Program-made: the position numbers and the translations under genes
Shown: one piece after another, positions 37,001 to 40,918 of the stretch
How positions within the stretch are numbered: position 1 is the stretch's first letter
How the letters are laid out: the number at the start of each line of letters is the position of its first letter
Notes under the pieces: model-generated
Told to the model about the DNA's origin: nothing
Seen by the model: the letters and a program-made list of their open reading frames with translations, nothing else
Database searches by the model: none
DNA from: Macrosoma leucophasiata
Lineage: Eukaryota > Arthropoda > Insecta > Lepidoptera > Hedylidae
Direction: 5' to 3'
DNA length: 64,000 nucleotides
NCBI GenBank assembly: GCA_036365455.1
Contig: JAWQUS010000019.1
Location: forward strand, 10,206,001 to 10,270,000

Positions 37001-38521
37001 AATATTTTGTAAATTATTAACAACGCAATTTACAGTTGAATGGGTTTCCTTCCTTGACAACAAAGATCACGACATTCGGTGTTGTAGCGTTAATTATAGT
37101 GCTACGTTCAAGTGTATTTAATTATAAATATTATTTATATAACTTTATGCCTATGTTAATTGAAGGGGTAGGCAGACATGCCGATCTATTGCGGTATACA
37201 CATGTACCCACAATTCACGAGTTTTAGGGAAGAGCTAATTTACGTATGTTTGACATAGATATTTGTGAATGTCGGGAACCTTATGTTAGTCAGTAATGTC
37301 TTAATTGGGAAATAATCCAATACAACTTATTTCCCTCACCTCAGAGCTGAACCCGAGACCTCAAAATCAGCAGTAATGAGCCTTATCACTTATACTAAGT
37401 CACTAACTTAAAATTACTGCCGCGTAGGTACAATAATTAACTACTTAAAGCCTGTTTAAAAATGTATAATGACTGGTATAATAAGTAGGTACGTAGCTGG
37501 TTTTATAATTAACTTTCCAAACAAACAAAAAAACATAAGTAGGTAGGTACTCGATAACATGATAAACAAAATTATTTACCTACTAATAGTAAATTTCAAA
37601 AAAAATATTACTAAATCAGAATACAAAGACTCAGTATCAAGTGCTTAGATGACGTAAGACGCACTACACGACGCTACGGTGTGTAAAGAGCAAAATATTA
37701 CATATTTAAAAATCCTAGAAGGCCATTATTCATATTACAACTCGGTATGTAAGTCGACGCCCAACAATGATTCTAAAGATAAATAAAGAGTACACCATAA
37801 TGTTATATTATTGGCTGTTATCATTAGATTAAATGGCGTACGTACATTATAAACGACTATGGTTACTCTATACTCATAACGAATTCATTCGTAAAAAAAA
37901 TATTTATTTAAATAGAGTATTTATAAAACAATTAGAGAAGGAAAATTTAACTGTGACGTTACATAAAAAGTTGATAATTGAAAAATGAAAAGTTTTAGAA
38001 ACTCTGTCGCAATCTGTGACGTGTAAGCAGTACGATTGCAAAATTAATTCGTCACGTGCCGACGCGCGTTTTGAACCGTCTGGAAGAAAAAAATAAAATT
38101 ATCGCAAATATAGGTACCACGTGTCCGCAAAAACTTTTCAAGTAAACGTTATTTCGAACTAGGTACATTTCGAAAGCATCCGACACGGCGACGGCCGTTC
38201 TGTCTGAACAAAGAGCACGCAAGTTGAACGCGACAATTGCAACCCGGCCGGTTGCGAGACGCGTGCGGCGCGTCCGCGTCCGCAACGCCCGCACAGACAT
38301 CCGCAAATAGGCGACGTAAACATACCGGCCGCAAACTTCTCCGCGATCCCCAGTGCGGACCAACCCGGCACCACGCTCTCGTACACCTCCTCCCAGCATC
38401 GGCTCTTCTCGACCCTGTCACCGTAGTTGGAGTGGTTCGTATCGAAGAGACACGGTCTCTTCTCCACTTCCGACACTATAGAGTTACTCTTTATACCGTC
38501 CGCGTCCTTGGTCCTGACCAT
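152..38521 (-). CDS. MADF-BESS domain (Adf-1-like) DNA-binding protein, whole gene span
   Basis: The coding sequence joins 38521-38326, 1771-1615 and 779-152 (196+157+628 nt, 326 residues). Exon 1 gives the N-terminal half of a MADF domain (about residues 14-65, with the EKRPCLFD and WEEVYESV motifs). Exon 2 gives its second half (residues 66-117, with VQKRWRSIRDSF and HQYHKQMSFLL). Exon 3 carries an acidic linker and a BESS motif at about residues 202-238 (DDDKLFMNSLIPLFKKM, then RIEVLKII). Phases agree: exon 1 leaves one base, exon 2 supplies two and leaves two, exon 3 supplies one. Known MADF domains are Myb/SANT-like DNA binders and BESS motifs mediate protein contacts, so a nuclear transcription factor is likely. 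The target genes are unknown. The 36.6-kb first intron is almost entirely mobile DNA. Alternative first exons cannot be excluded. Confidence 0.85.
1203..1392 (-). pseudogene. Broken partial duplicate of MADF-BESS exon 2
   Basis: This stretch repeats most of exon 2 plus about 70 bp of its downstream intron, in the same orientation about 350 bp away. It keeps the GTGAGT donor and the region matching HQYHKQMSF. It lacks the first third of the exon with its acceptor. An internal deletion and substitutions after the TATCGGCAG position shift the frame. It cannot replace exon 2 and is read as a dead tandem duplicate. Confidence 0.75.
1615..1771 (-). CDS. MADF-BESS gene, exon 2 (second half of MADF)
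   Basis: The acceptor TTCCTTTACAG precedes 1771 and the donor GTGAGT follows 1615. With the one base left by exon 1 it reads G-KEVQKRWRSIRDSFTKAYR and continues to the conserved aromatic end of the domain (HQYHKQMSFLLRALQN). The two leftover bases match exon 3. Family knowledge: a KRW..LRD-type helix and a terminal W/Y-x-x-x-M-x-FL block are hallmarks of MADF. Confidence 0.85.
1827..3116 (+). mobile_element. Near full-length mariner element with damaged transposase
   Basis: The element is 1290 bp, the usual mariner length. It is bounded by TA at 1825-1826 and 3117-3118, with inverted ends starting CGAGG and sharing ATCCAAAAGTTCG. A transposase reading frame starts near 2008 (MEKIEHRAVIKYL). 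It then has a frame change near 2080 and an in-frame TAG near 2132, and runs open from 2260 to about 2935. The D,D34D catalytic blocks are visible: TIDESWVHH, LFHQDNARVH and PPYSPDLAPSDYN. Another frame change truncates the C-terminus near 2930. It should be inactive, but its ends look competent for mobilisation in trans. Confidence 0.9.
3292..3540 (-). repeat. Family A repeat, diverged variant
   Basis: It reads TATGTTGTTAAGGTGGCAAAC, then GACTGCAGCCTATAGACATC, and ends in CACTGGAATCCTACCACCAG. It matches the variant subfamily seen again at 8455, 22690, 42745 and 62590. The preceding 3195-3260 holds an AGGGTTCCGTAGT relic of the repeat at 43635. Confidence 0.7.
3597..3755 (+). mobile_element. 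SINE family B, 3' part only
   Basis: It contains ATGTGCCCGGAGATG, CCACCTGTTACATGGGCC and CTACCCCTTCGGGGATTACA, matching the second half of the full copy at 63117. The tRNA-like head is absent. Confidence 0.8.
3812..4110 (-). mobile_element. Family D foldback element with tRNA-like core (core 3886-3961)
   Basis: The outer arms read AAAGAAAAATGGAAAGAAAA on the left and its reverse complement on the right, each next to TTTGACTTCAG or its complement. The 76-nt core on the minus strand has pairing acceptor ends (GACTTCA/TGAAGTC), a GCTC/GAGC D-stem and a GCGAG/CTCGC T-stem with loop TTCGAGT. The anticodon arm is irregular, so it is not called as a working tRNA. Confidence 0.75.
4450..4805. repeat. 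Two family A copies head-to-head (inverted pair)
   Basis: A plus-oriented copy (4450-4612) is followed directly by a minus-oriented copy (4620-4800). Together they form a ~350-bp imperfect palindrome centred near 4616. Both share GGTAATGTACGGCCCTGTAA or its complement. Confidence 0.8.
4825..4965 (+). repeat. Family F fragment
   Basis: It holds CATTTAAACATCTAAGCGAC, GACAGAGGGGAAAGCCTGCG and CCGCGGCCGGTGGCCCG, matching one end of the element at 5838. The rest is missing. Confidence 0.7.
5330..5480 (+). repeat. RTE/Helitron-type relic
   Basis: It carries GTCGCGGGCGCAGCTAGTAT and AAAATCGGTTCAGCCGTTCC, phrases found at the ends of many lepidopteran RTE and Helitron-derived repeats. A related relic with GGTTCCGAGATTAGCC lies at 26905-27095. 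Boundaries are not clear, and 4970-5330 shows nothing else that I recognise. Confidence 0.5.
5838..6128 (+). mobile_element. Family F MITE
   Basis: The inverted ends read GAGCAACGCGGTCCACCGG on the left and a shortened complement ending GTGTTGCTC on the right. The interior contains ACACACGCACACTAC and ACAGAGGGGAAAGCCTGC. Other copies are at 18781, 42534 and 45238. It has no coding capacity beyond chance frames. Confidence 0.75.
6165..6326 (-). repeat. Family A, 5' half
   Basis: It reads from TTATGCCTCTATGCCGG to the GCTCTACCACCAGT end. The poly-A half is missing. Confidence 0.8.
6358..6468 (+). mobile_element. RTE-like LINE 3' coding tail
   Basis: It encodes a peptide like AQEVCQDRAIWR followed by GGCGTGAAGATACATA, the end of a LINE whose better copy is at 48558-48840. 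Only the last ~110 bp are present. The stretch 6470-7070 has no feature that I recognise. Confidence 0.6.
7080..7470 (-). repeat. Family A copy split by unrelated sequence
   Basis: The poly-A half lies at 7080-7242 (TTATGTAATGGAAGTGGCAA to GTGCCGGAAATTA). A diverged 5' end lies at 7425-7470 (GGTGCCTTCGCCCCCTAGCC). The ~180 bp between them does not match family A. The stretch 7470-7890 holds nothing recognised. Confidence 0.65.
7895..8358 (+). mobile_element. Family E palindromic element, long form
   Basis: The ends are TTATTACACAGCACGGTATT and its near complement at 8325-8355. The interior is itself inverted: GTACAAATATGAACAGTATG at 8036 and CATACTGTTCATATTTGTAC at 8220. It also has paired TGCGCATGTTTGTGTGA segments. 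It is a non-coding foldback element. Other copies are at 22249 (opposite orientation), 33370, 42000 and 46558. Confidence 0.75.
8455..8580 (-). repeat. Family A variant, poly-A half
   Basis: It reads ACGAAGGTGGTAAAGAAGCA through GCCACCCTTGAGACCTTAGG. It is interrupted at 8583 by family J. Its other half appears to be 8820-8945, so family J probably inserted into this copy. Confidence 0.65.
8583..8815 (-). repeat. Family J repeat
   Basis: It runs from GGCAGAGAATATGTAATA to GCGGTGTGCC. It is the reverse complement of 17250-17480, with shared CGACGGTTGGTATTTTG and GGCGGAGTGTC blocks. Partial copies lie at 20045-20175 and 44420-44665. Confidence 0.7.
8820..8945 (-). repeat. Family A variant, 5' half
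   Basis: It reads GTGATAGTTATTACGGAGCC to AACTCTACCGCC. It looks like the continuation of the copy starting at 8455. Confidence 0.65.
8948..9268 (-). repeat. Family A, nearly full length
   Basis: It starts GTCGCAAACAAGCATGCAGT and ends GCTCTACCACCAGT. A short inverted insert of the GGCACCACCGCATTAC segment near 9165-9200 makes a local hairpin. Confidence 0.8.
9445..11225 (-). mobile_element. Jockey-clade LINE, 5'-truncated, reverse transcriptase part
   Basis: Three broken frames on the minus strand give successive reverse transcriptase blocks. 11202-10744 has PKKSPGYDLITGEIL. 10864-10490 has YRPISLLPVLSKLFEKLL, then HQFGFREKHSTIDQ and LLDVAQAFDKVW. The catalytic FADDTAIMATG lies near 10312-10270. 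10290-9664 gives the thumb and C-terminus, with KYLGMTLDAKLRWKAH and YGIQLWGCA. A diverged A-rich tail ends near 9445. The 5' end stops within RT, as expected from incomplete reverse transcription. The frameshifts make it inactive. Confidence 0.88.
11655..11731. repeat. Perfect 36-bp hairpin
   Basis: The left arm starts AGTACCAAGCAATAGG and ends CTCCAGATG. It is an exact reverse complement of the right arm, with a 5-nt loop (CGGAT). No mismatch was found when I compared the arms by eye. It resembles no neighbouring repeat. Confidence 0.85.
12100..12237 (+). mobile_element. Family H MITE
   Basis: The inverted ends are GGCCGAATACTCAAACATCA and TGACGTTTGAGTATTTGGCC. The interior contains TTTATAAAGTCAGAAGACTT. 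Copies at 21755 and 40515 confirm the family and its ~140-bp length. Confidence 0.85.
12668..12927. mobile_element. Foldback MITE with ~75-bp arms
   Basis: The left arm (TTGAAATAAAACTATTTTTA ... ATTTTTAAAATCAACCCGACG) is repeated inverted at 12850-12927. The spacer holds GACGTTTCGGTCGCTTTTC and TTCCGTGGTCCCGGGCAG. Arm identity is nearly perfect. The regions 11740-12095 and 12240-12660 hold only a short relic (TAGCTGTGCCCACGGCTTCG, 12407). Confidence 0.8.
13250..13705 (+). mobile_element. Family M MITE interrupted by a family A copy
   Basis: The left part (GGGTGACATTCACAGACC ... TCTGACAGTTTTAAG) lies at 13250-13345. The right end (AGTCGTAGTGCGGTTTGTGA) lies at 13668-13695. The intact relative at 21195 shows that these belong together. 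Confidence 0.75.
13376..13655 (+). repeat. Family A, full length, nested in family M
   Basis: It reads CTGGTGGTAGAGCTCCAGTG to CCATCCATTACATAAAAAAA. The order of events is clear: family M first, family A later. Confidence 0.85.
13703..14335. mobile_element. Foldback element carrying an RTE LINE fragment
   Basis: The ends are AACACACGTCCGGATTCGGT on the left and its near complement ending CCGGACGTGTGTT on the right. The interior sub-ends (GGACCGAATCCGCC, TCCGCCGGAC) are also inverted. The middle is the LINE fragment at 13862-14249. Confidence 0.7.
13862..14249 (+). mobile_element. RTE-type LINE, 3' coding end
   Basis: The plus strand encodes KLKWQWAGHIARRTDSRW, GRPPARWTDDLIKAAG and SLGEAYVQQWTSYG. 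This is followed by a stop and a GATGATGATGATG tail, the signature 3' end of this RTE group. The frame is broken near 13970. Confidence 0.85.
14494..15090. repeat. Tandem-duplicated ~110-bp segment flanking a SINE
   Basis: 14501-14608 and 14981-15088 are almost identical (AACAGAACTGCCAATACTGT ... CGATATAAACGAGGACTTTT). The following segment (CATTCAAGATTATAGAGAGCC at 14895) recurs at 15500. The duplicated unit is therefore about 480 bp, later invaded by different elements in each copy. Confidence 0.8.
14662..14865 (+). mobile_element. SINE family C, full length
   Basis: The tRNA-like head has GTTGGTCTAGCGGTGTGAG (box A region) and GGGTTCGATCCCCGCACCGG (box B). The body is TATTTGTATGGCCTACAGAT to GGCTGTGAGTGTAAGTGTA. 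It sits inside the first unit of the tandem duplication. Confidence 0.85.
15120..15446 (+). repeat. Family L repeat
   Basis: It runs from AATAATAATGGCAACCCTTG through TTGTGGAGATACGGGTTAGT, CTGCTATCTGTCGATAGCAA and CGCTTAACCGAGTAGATCG to CATGCGCGCTT. It aligns with the outer parts of 51850-52840 and with 48055-48215. It is probably LINE-derived, though no coding domain is readable. Confidence 0.7.
15545..15742 (+). mobile_element. CR1-like LINE 3' UTR
   Basis: It contains AAACATTCTGTTGATACC, CAACGTATCAGTTGTTATTC and TTTGACCTATCACAAG, and ends in TTTTTGAATTTGAATTT repeats. It is the reverse complement of 50925-51110, the 3' UTR of the LINE whose coding end lies at 51334-51702. Confidence 0.75.
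15974..16026. repeat. (TA)n microsatellite
   Basis: A pure TA run of roughly 26 units, followed by an AT-rich stretch. A C10 run lies at 16181-16190. Confidence 0.95.
16288..16578 (-). repeat. Family A, full length
   Basis: It starts TTTTTATATGTCACGGAAGC and ends CACTGGAGCTCAACCACGAG. Every internal block is present. Confidence 0.85.
16775..17025 (+). mobile_element. Family I MITE
   Basis: The ends are AATATTGCACATCGAGCCTG and GGCTCGATGTGCAATATTTA, with inner inverted GTAGAGCGTTATCTCT / AGAGATAACGCTCTAC blocks. Relatives are at 20615 and, split by family A, at 48975-49520. Confidence 0.85.
17250..17480 (+). repeat. Family J repeat
   Basis: It reads GCACACCGCGGACACTCCGC, then CACGGCATCAATCAGTGACG, and ends in TAGTATTGTTACATATTCTC. 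It is the reverse complement of 8583-8815. The stretch 17480-17825 has only A-rich sequence and a GAAAGAAAGAAAG run. Confidence 0.75.
17826..18130 (+). repeat. RTE/Helitron-type relic
   Basis: It contains ACCAGCCACTTTGTAAATAA and TCCGTTCGGCCGTTTGGGCC, resembling degraded 3' regions of lepidopteran RTE-related repeats. There are no clean ends. Confidence 0.35.
18165..18492 (+). mobile_element. Family G hAT-type MITE
   Basis: The ends are TGTTCCCAAACTATTTTTTC and CACTTTGGGAATCACTGATC. This matches the hAT terminal pattern CAGTG-N-TTCCCAAA. The interior repeats phrases such as GTAGACCC and GGACCCC. Relatives are at 32062 and 41655. Confidence 0.75.
18770..19172 (-). mobile_element. Family F MITE containing a perfect 47-bp hairpin
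   Basis: One end reads CAACGCGGGCCACCGGCCGC at 18782 and the other GATCGGCCGGTGGCCCGTGT near 19145. Inside, 18984-19030 and 19067-19113 are exact reverse complements with a 36-nt spacer. A (CA)n run lies at 18899-18918. Confidence 0.75.
19199..20334. repeat. Pair of ~145-bp direct repeats about 1 kb apart
   Basis: 19199-19345 (AAGACTACGTAGCTTGTGCT ... TTGTTTACTATTGTGAGC) recurs at 20187-20334. Smaller matching pieces lie between them (CTCTATGCAG with CATTCACTCAAGG at 19605-19670 and 19955-20025). A family A variant half lies at 19755-19880 and a family J part at 20045-20175. Confidence 0.6.
20380..20597 (-). mobile_element. Helitron-like relic
   Basis: On the minus strand it begins ACACTAATATTATAAATGTG and continues with CGTCAATTACGCCGAAACTA. 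It is related to the 5' part of the complete short element at 40919. The 3' hairpin and CTAG are not present. Confidence 0.55.
20615..20866 (+). mobile_element. Family I MITE
   Basis: The ends are GATATTGCACATCGACATTA and CTCGATGTGCCATATTTCGT. The internal GTAGAGCGTTATCTCTTTCG pairs with ATAACGCTCTACGAGG. Confidence 0.8.
21193..21337. mobile_element. Family M MITE, intact
   Basis: It is an almost perfect ~140-bp palindrome: GGTGAGATTCACAGACTGCA at the left and its complement at the right, with ACTGTCAAAACCCATACATTTCTGACAGT at the tip. It explains the split copies at 13250 and 21425. Confidence 0.88.
21425..21755. mobile_element. Family M MITE split by a LINE 3' tail
   Basis: The arms lie at 21425-21460 (GACTTTACTTTGAGCAAAGT) and 21690-21752 (CAAAGTAAAGTCGTAGTGCG). 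Between them is a sequence like ATTATTTATTGCGTTATGTC ... AACATAAGAGGGGAAGC, which looks like the 3' UTR of a CR1-type LINE. Confidence 0.7.
21755..21893 (+). mobile_element. Family H MITE, left end eroded
   Basis: It reads TCAAATGCCACTTAAATCTA to GTGACGTTTGAGTATTCGGCC. It abuts the family M copy directly. Confidence 0.8.
22249..22686 (-). mobile_element. Family E palindromic element, long form
   Basis: It is the reverse orientation of 7895-8358. It starts CTATTACACGACACGGTATT and ends CGTACAGTGTAATAAGTCC, with both CATACTGTTCATATTTGTAC-type internal arms. Confidence 0.75.
22690..22875 (-). repeat. Family A variant, partial
   Basis: It reads GATATCTGCACAAGAACCAG to GCGGTGGTGTCTACGCC. The first ~60 bp are lost and it abuts family E. 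The stretch 22880-23630 shows only a short relic (GTGTTTCTGTCTGCCTGTCC, GACCGACTCGCACTTGG) of the repeat at 43635. Confidence 0.65.
23638..23937 (-). repeat. Family A, full length with long poly-A
   Basis: A 20-nt T run (poly-A of the minus strand) is followed by ATGTAATGGAAGTGGTAAAC and runs through to GAGCTCTACCACCAGT. It is one of the best reference copies. Confidence 0.9.
23948..24455. mobile_element. ~505-bp MITE, carrying no coding sequence
   Basis: The ends are GTCCTTCTCTAACTTTAACA and TTAAGTTAGAGAAGGAC, each followed inward by AAGGAGATGTTGCAA or its complement. The interior includes ATGGCGAATATGGCGGGCGA. Confidence 0.8.
24466..24598 (+). mobile_element. RTE-like LINE 3' coding tail
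   Basis: It encodes MKRMMNVEEAREVCQDREIW and ends GCGTGAAGATACATA. It is the same family as 6358 and 48558. The stretch 24600-25020 has no recognised feature. Confidence 0.65.
25028..26863. mobile_element. hAT-like shell 1 (1836 bp, non-autonomous)
   Basis: The 8-bp target duplication GTTGGATT flanks it exactly (25020-25027 and 26864-26871). The inverted ends read TAGACCTGAGTCGAT and ATCGACTCAGCTCTA. Subterminal GATCGAGTC / GACTCGATC-like repeats are dense at both ends. No transposase frame is readable inside. The interior 25300-26600 is AT-rich with inverted motifs such as AACATAATTATGTT near 25825. Confidence 0.75.
27111..27345. mobile_element. Mariner-derived foldback fragment
   Basis: It begins at TA with GGTTGGGGAATAAGTTTCTT. 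About 75 bp (ATTCAAAACATTTTTAATAC ... AAGTATGTATG) are repeated inverted at 27288-27345. The outer GGTTGGGG end is missing on the right. Its terminus resembles that of the mariner ending at 30226. Confidence 0.65.
27543..28135. repeat. ATCGAT-rich tandem array that reverses orientation midway
   Basis: The left half (to about 27818) is a ~27-bp unit (ATAATCGATTTTATAATCGA plus TATTTGA) repeated about ten times. From about 27825 to 28100 the units run as the reverse complement (TCGATTATAAAATCGATTAT). The right half is more diverged. The right edge adds TATCGATATCGAATCGAT. There is no unique spacer, cas gene or leader, so it is not a CRISPR array. Confidence 0.9.
28144..29112 (-). mobile_element. 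Fragment of a second DDE transposon
   Basis: On the minus strand 29112-28855 encodes RWIGRSGTISWPARSPDLNP then LDFFYWGAVKEKVYQKP, and ends with RCRACIAAEGRHFEHLL and a stop. This is the C-terminal part of an IS630/Tc1-mariner-type transposase common in insect genomes. The tail runs to GGGGTGTCCCAGAATGCG at 28144, a plausible terminus. The N-terminal part is absent. Confidence 0.7.
29110..30226 (-). mobile_element. Mariner element, 3'-deleted and mutated
   Basis: The right end is at TA 30227-30228 with GGTTGGGGAAAAAGTCTTTT inward on the minus strand. The transposase starts at 30047 (MSESNEEIRYILKF) and shows a helix-turn-helix. It has an in-frame TAA after QIWFKRF near 29897 and later frame breaks. 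D1 lies in the weak block KLITGDVKW, D2 in FHHDNARPH and D3 in PPYSPDLAPSDFH. Homology stops around 29115, where it joins the unrelated transposase fragment to the left. Confidence 0.8.
30949..31328. mobile_element. MITE with CACACACGTTACGTTTTAC ends
   Basis: The left end is GCCGGTCACACACGTTACGT and the right end is ACGCAAGCAAAACGCATAGTGTGTGGC. A second CCGGCTATACACGTTGCGTT lies at 31010. Frames of 86 and 109 codons inside look like chance. The stretch 30230-30945 shows nothing that I recognise. Confidence 0.55.
31439..31752 (-). mobile_element. SINE family B, full length
   Basis: On the minus strand it has head GCCTCAGTAGCGTAGTGGTA, box B GGTTCGATTCCCGGGTCGG, body CATTTTCTGGAAGTTTCCCA, and tail GGGGATTACAGGCGTGAAGT followed by an A run in the T-rich sense. 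The head is tRNA-derived. Confidence 0.88.
31840..32035 (+). mobile_element. SINE family C, 5'-truncated, next to a family A stub
   Basis: 31840-31885 is a poly-A end of family A (minus). It joins at 31890 to a family C body (GAATTCGATTTCCGCAAAGG, TATTTGTTTCGAATGTGTGT, TACAACGGCAGCCACTC). Confidence 0.65.
32062..32272 (+). mobile_element. Family G hAT-type MITE
   Basis: The ends are GGTTCCCAAACTATTTTTTC and GATCACTTTGGGAATTACGG. An internal inverted pair GATATAAATGTAGCAAGG / CCTTGCAACATTTATATC makes a hairpin near 32135. Confidence 0.75.
32700..32985 (-). mobile_element. LINE 3' tail followed by SINE family C (minus)
   Basis: 32700-32805 (CTGTCAACTTTTGTAATATG ... GCAAATAAATACATGATTGATTGATT) resembles the LINE tail at 62080-62175. 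32815-32985 is a family C copy in reverse with TTCGAATCAAACGGTCATCTC. A (GT)n run sits at 32331-32350. Confidence 0.65.
33370..33590 (+). repeat. Family E, ends missing
   Basis: It contains ATGAACAGCATGGAAACTAC, CGATGCGCATGTTTGTGCG and GTTTCCATACTGATCATATT. The terminal TATTACACGAC blocks are absent. The stretch 33590-34290 is AT-rich with no recognised feature. Confidence 0.65.
34293..34545 (+). repeat. RTE-type relic
   Basis: It begins AACTAGCGGCCCGCCCCGGC and includes CTCTCAAGTTGGATCGAACT and GTTTAGGAGTTCATTGAGG. It is a typical degraded lepidopteran RTE 3' region. A diverged relative lies at 52880-53075. Confidence 0.5.
34855..34992 (-). mobile_element. SINE family C, head half
   Basis: The minus strand shows GACGAGCCGGTTGGTCCAGC, GGTTCGAATCGCGTACC and TATTTGTATGGCCTACAG. 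A flanking ACAAAGTCAGAATAATGTGAG occurs on both sides (34826-34846 and 34999-35019), so it is a good target-site duplication. Confidence 0.8.
35000..38300. other. Quieter, mostly unique intron DNA
   Basis: I recognise no full repeat here. There is an isolated relic of family B at 37160-37205 (AATTGAAGGGGTAGGCAGAC) and a GC-richer patch at 36290-36400. No exon with a known domain was seen on either strand. As the 5' part of the first intron it could hold regulatory elements. Confidence 0.5.
38326..38521 (-). CDS. MADF-BESS gene, exon 1 (start codon, first half of MADF)
   Basis: The start ATG at 38521-38519 is followed by VRTKDADGIKSNSIVSEVEK and then the MADF block RPCLFDTNHSNYGDRVEKS and RCWEEVYESVVPGWSALGIA. 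The frame upstream of the ATG is open only to a nearby stop, and the first Met fits the family. The donor GTATGT at 38325 leaves one G that completes the Gly codon of exon 2. The exon is much richer in G+C than the intron. Alternative frames over the same DNA (38052-38421) are shadows. Confidence 0.85.
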
Positions 38522-38760
38522 TGCGGATAAAAAATTAGGCAAAAATAAAAAAAATAATAAAATTAAAATTTTGAAAACGGAAGCGCGTGTTGTGCGGGTT
38601 ACGGTGTGATTGCAGTCGCGTTTCTAGCGCGGCACACGGCACTTTCGTCCGAATGCCCGCGTCAAACTGGCGGGTTTGCCCGAGCGGCGCAGCGGGCAAC
38701 ATGGCCGCCCGCAGCCCGTGTCGGCGGGGAAACGTATAGGTGTGAGCTAGTTGCGATATT
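38522..38760 (-). promoter_or_regulatory. GC/CpG-rich 5' region of the MADF-BESS gene
   Basis: The segment 38590-38740 is strikingly rich in CG dinucleotides relative to its surroundings. It contains CAACATGGCCGCC near 38698, a YY1/Pho-like ATGGCCGCC core. This is where a 5' UTR and promoter should be. No TATA box is obvious. Confidence 0.5.
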
Positions 38761-40510
38761 ATCTTCCTCGCGCTAATAAATAAATAAGATGCATGCGACG
38801 TATCCTATTTGCCGCACACACATAGTTAATATTACAATAATTTAAACAAGAGATGCTAGAGATCGATTTTCAAATTCAATTATAAAGTTTGGACACGCAA
38901 ATGCAGCGACAAATCTGACTTTAATAATGGCCGTAATAGTTTTAAAATAGTTGCGTCCGAGTTAGCAACGTTATTTACAAGAACCTTGAATTTTTGTTAC
39001 ATAACCGGAAAATAATCTTGAAATTTATCGATCGGTACAGATAGTGTGTTTGTAATGAGTTTCGATCATACTAAGGCAATAAGTAGGTGGGTAAAGTTGA
39101 GTTGGGGGCCGGCATAAATGCAAATGGCATGCATGAATGGCAAGTCTGCATCCCAACAATACCTGGCTCAAATTCACCAAGGTGCAGAATTGGCTTTGCT
39201 AGCAATTTAATGTGTTAAATCTTGACTCATTTGAGAAAAAAGTAATAATAAATTACTTCAACTAACCTGTTTTGTGTGTACATCAAAACAATATAACTAA
39301 TTAATAAAGCAAATTTTAAATAATATCAATATACATGCATGGATAATCATTTCGGGAACGCGTCCTAATGTACAATCTTCAGCAACAAGTCCAAAATTTA
39401 ATACAAAAATTTAAAGTAATTTACACATTTCATTACTTAATATACCGTATTTTTTATACAAAATTTAGTTTTAGAAAGGATACTAAAAGATTATTTATTT
39501 TTATCTATGAAAATGTCCAATATAGTTTGTCCGATACCGCACAAGATTCGATTCATTATTCGTAGAGCGTACATCAATAGTCCGTCAATTCGTGAACGTA
39601 ATTATTACATTTAATTATTGATGAAATTCTTTTTTACTACACGAAATAACAAAATAACCTCAAATATTTTCCTATTGACAAATATTTTCAAATTGAACAT
39701 TTTTGTCATTCCGGGAACGGTTGATCATTTTCGGGAACAATACAATATTTCAATAAAATACGCATAAATGGAGGTATTTCAATATTATGTATATATTTAT
39801 TACATTACAGAACTTTTGTTCTGTACATATTACGTTAATTCGATTATAAGAGTTTTAAATATTTTGAAATTTCTTAAATTGTATGCGCAATAATAGCAAC
39901 TTCTTTAATTTTTTGACGTTTTTTGCTTGTAGAAAATTTTGAATGTATTGATTTCATTATTGCTTATTCAATATAGATACATAATATACCCATGTTTTTA
40001 AACAATGCTCAAATAATGCGATTTGTTTGGTTTTTGCGGATTTTCAGAAACTTAGGAAAACGTTCCCGAATTGATGATTTTCTACAAGAGATTTACTACT
40101 AAGCACTATTACTAAAAAAATAAAGAATTCTGTGCACTGCCCTGTTAAGGTTTAAAAATATACAAATTAAGCAACAGTATAAACTAATAGTCATAATTAT
40201 AGCTTGCAATTTTTTTTGTCATAAAACTGATTTTGAAATTCGCGACCTTGGTGATTTTGAGCCACCTACAGCCGTCCGAAGCGCACTGCATCTCGCATTT
40301 TATTAGATAAAGGTTTTTTATTGAGATAGGAATTGAGAGTAGACAATTGTGTTGCTTGAATAACCCAACGAATCCGTGAATCACGCGTCAGGTATTTACA
40401 TATCACTGCTCAGTATTGGAAACAGTTTATGATAAATTATTTTGAATTTTTATTTCAACTGGCCTAGTCTATATTGAATTATTGATGAAATGATCTTTGT
40501 TTGTGTAACG
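38761..40510. other. Intergenic AT-rich DNA
   Basis: No gene is visible. A weak inverted pair (AATCATTTCGGGAACG at 39343 and CGTTCCCGAATTGATGATT at 40060) with further TTCGGGAAC motifs at 39715 and 39730 may mark an old ~740-bp element. Confidence 0.4.
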
Positions 40511-40513
40511 TCT

Positions 40514-40653
40514 AACGGCCAAATACTCAAACATCACTTAAATCTAAGTGGGACTTAAAAGTCTTCAGTCTTTATAAAACACGTGCAAACGACAGAGATA
40601 GCGCACATTTGAGGGTTGCTTAAAATTGAGTGACGTTTGAGTATTCGGCCATT
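40514..40653 (+). mobile_element. Family H MITE
   Basis: The ends are CGGCCAAATACTCAAACATC and GTGACGTTTGAGTATTCGGCC. It is 93-95% like 21755-21893 by eye over the shared part. Confidence 0.85.
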
Positions 40654-40742
40654 TGTATTACAAATCACATATAGTAACTAGGTACCCAATACCTAGTTAC
40701 TCTACATCTCAGCTCACGGGAGTATGGAGCGCCGAATCGAGG

Positions 40743-40818
40743 GTGTTTGCATGTATGCTTGAATGCATTTATTTACCTATGCCTATCCCTTCGGGAATTA
40801 CAGGCGTGAAATAAGGTA
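40743..40818 (+). mobile_element. SINE family B, 3' stub
   Basis: GTTTGCATGTATGCTTGAAT and CCTATCCCTTCGGGAATTAC match the tail of 63117. Confidence 0.7.
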
Positions 40819-40918
40819 CGTCTCCGATTATTCCGAAAAACAAAATACGTTAAGTCACCAGTAACAACCTACATTGTACCCGCACAAAGCCAGGGCGGGT
40901 CACTAGACTCACTTGTTA

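Noticed and set aside
38052..38421. Arg-rich frames of 90-115 codons on the minus strand, and the 97-codon plus frame
   Set aside because: Off-frame readings of the GC-rich MADF-BESS first exon and its flank.
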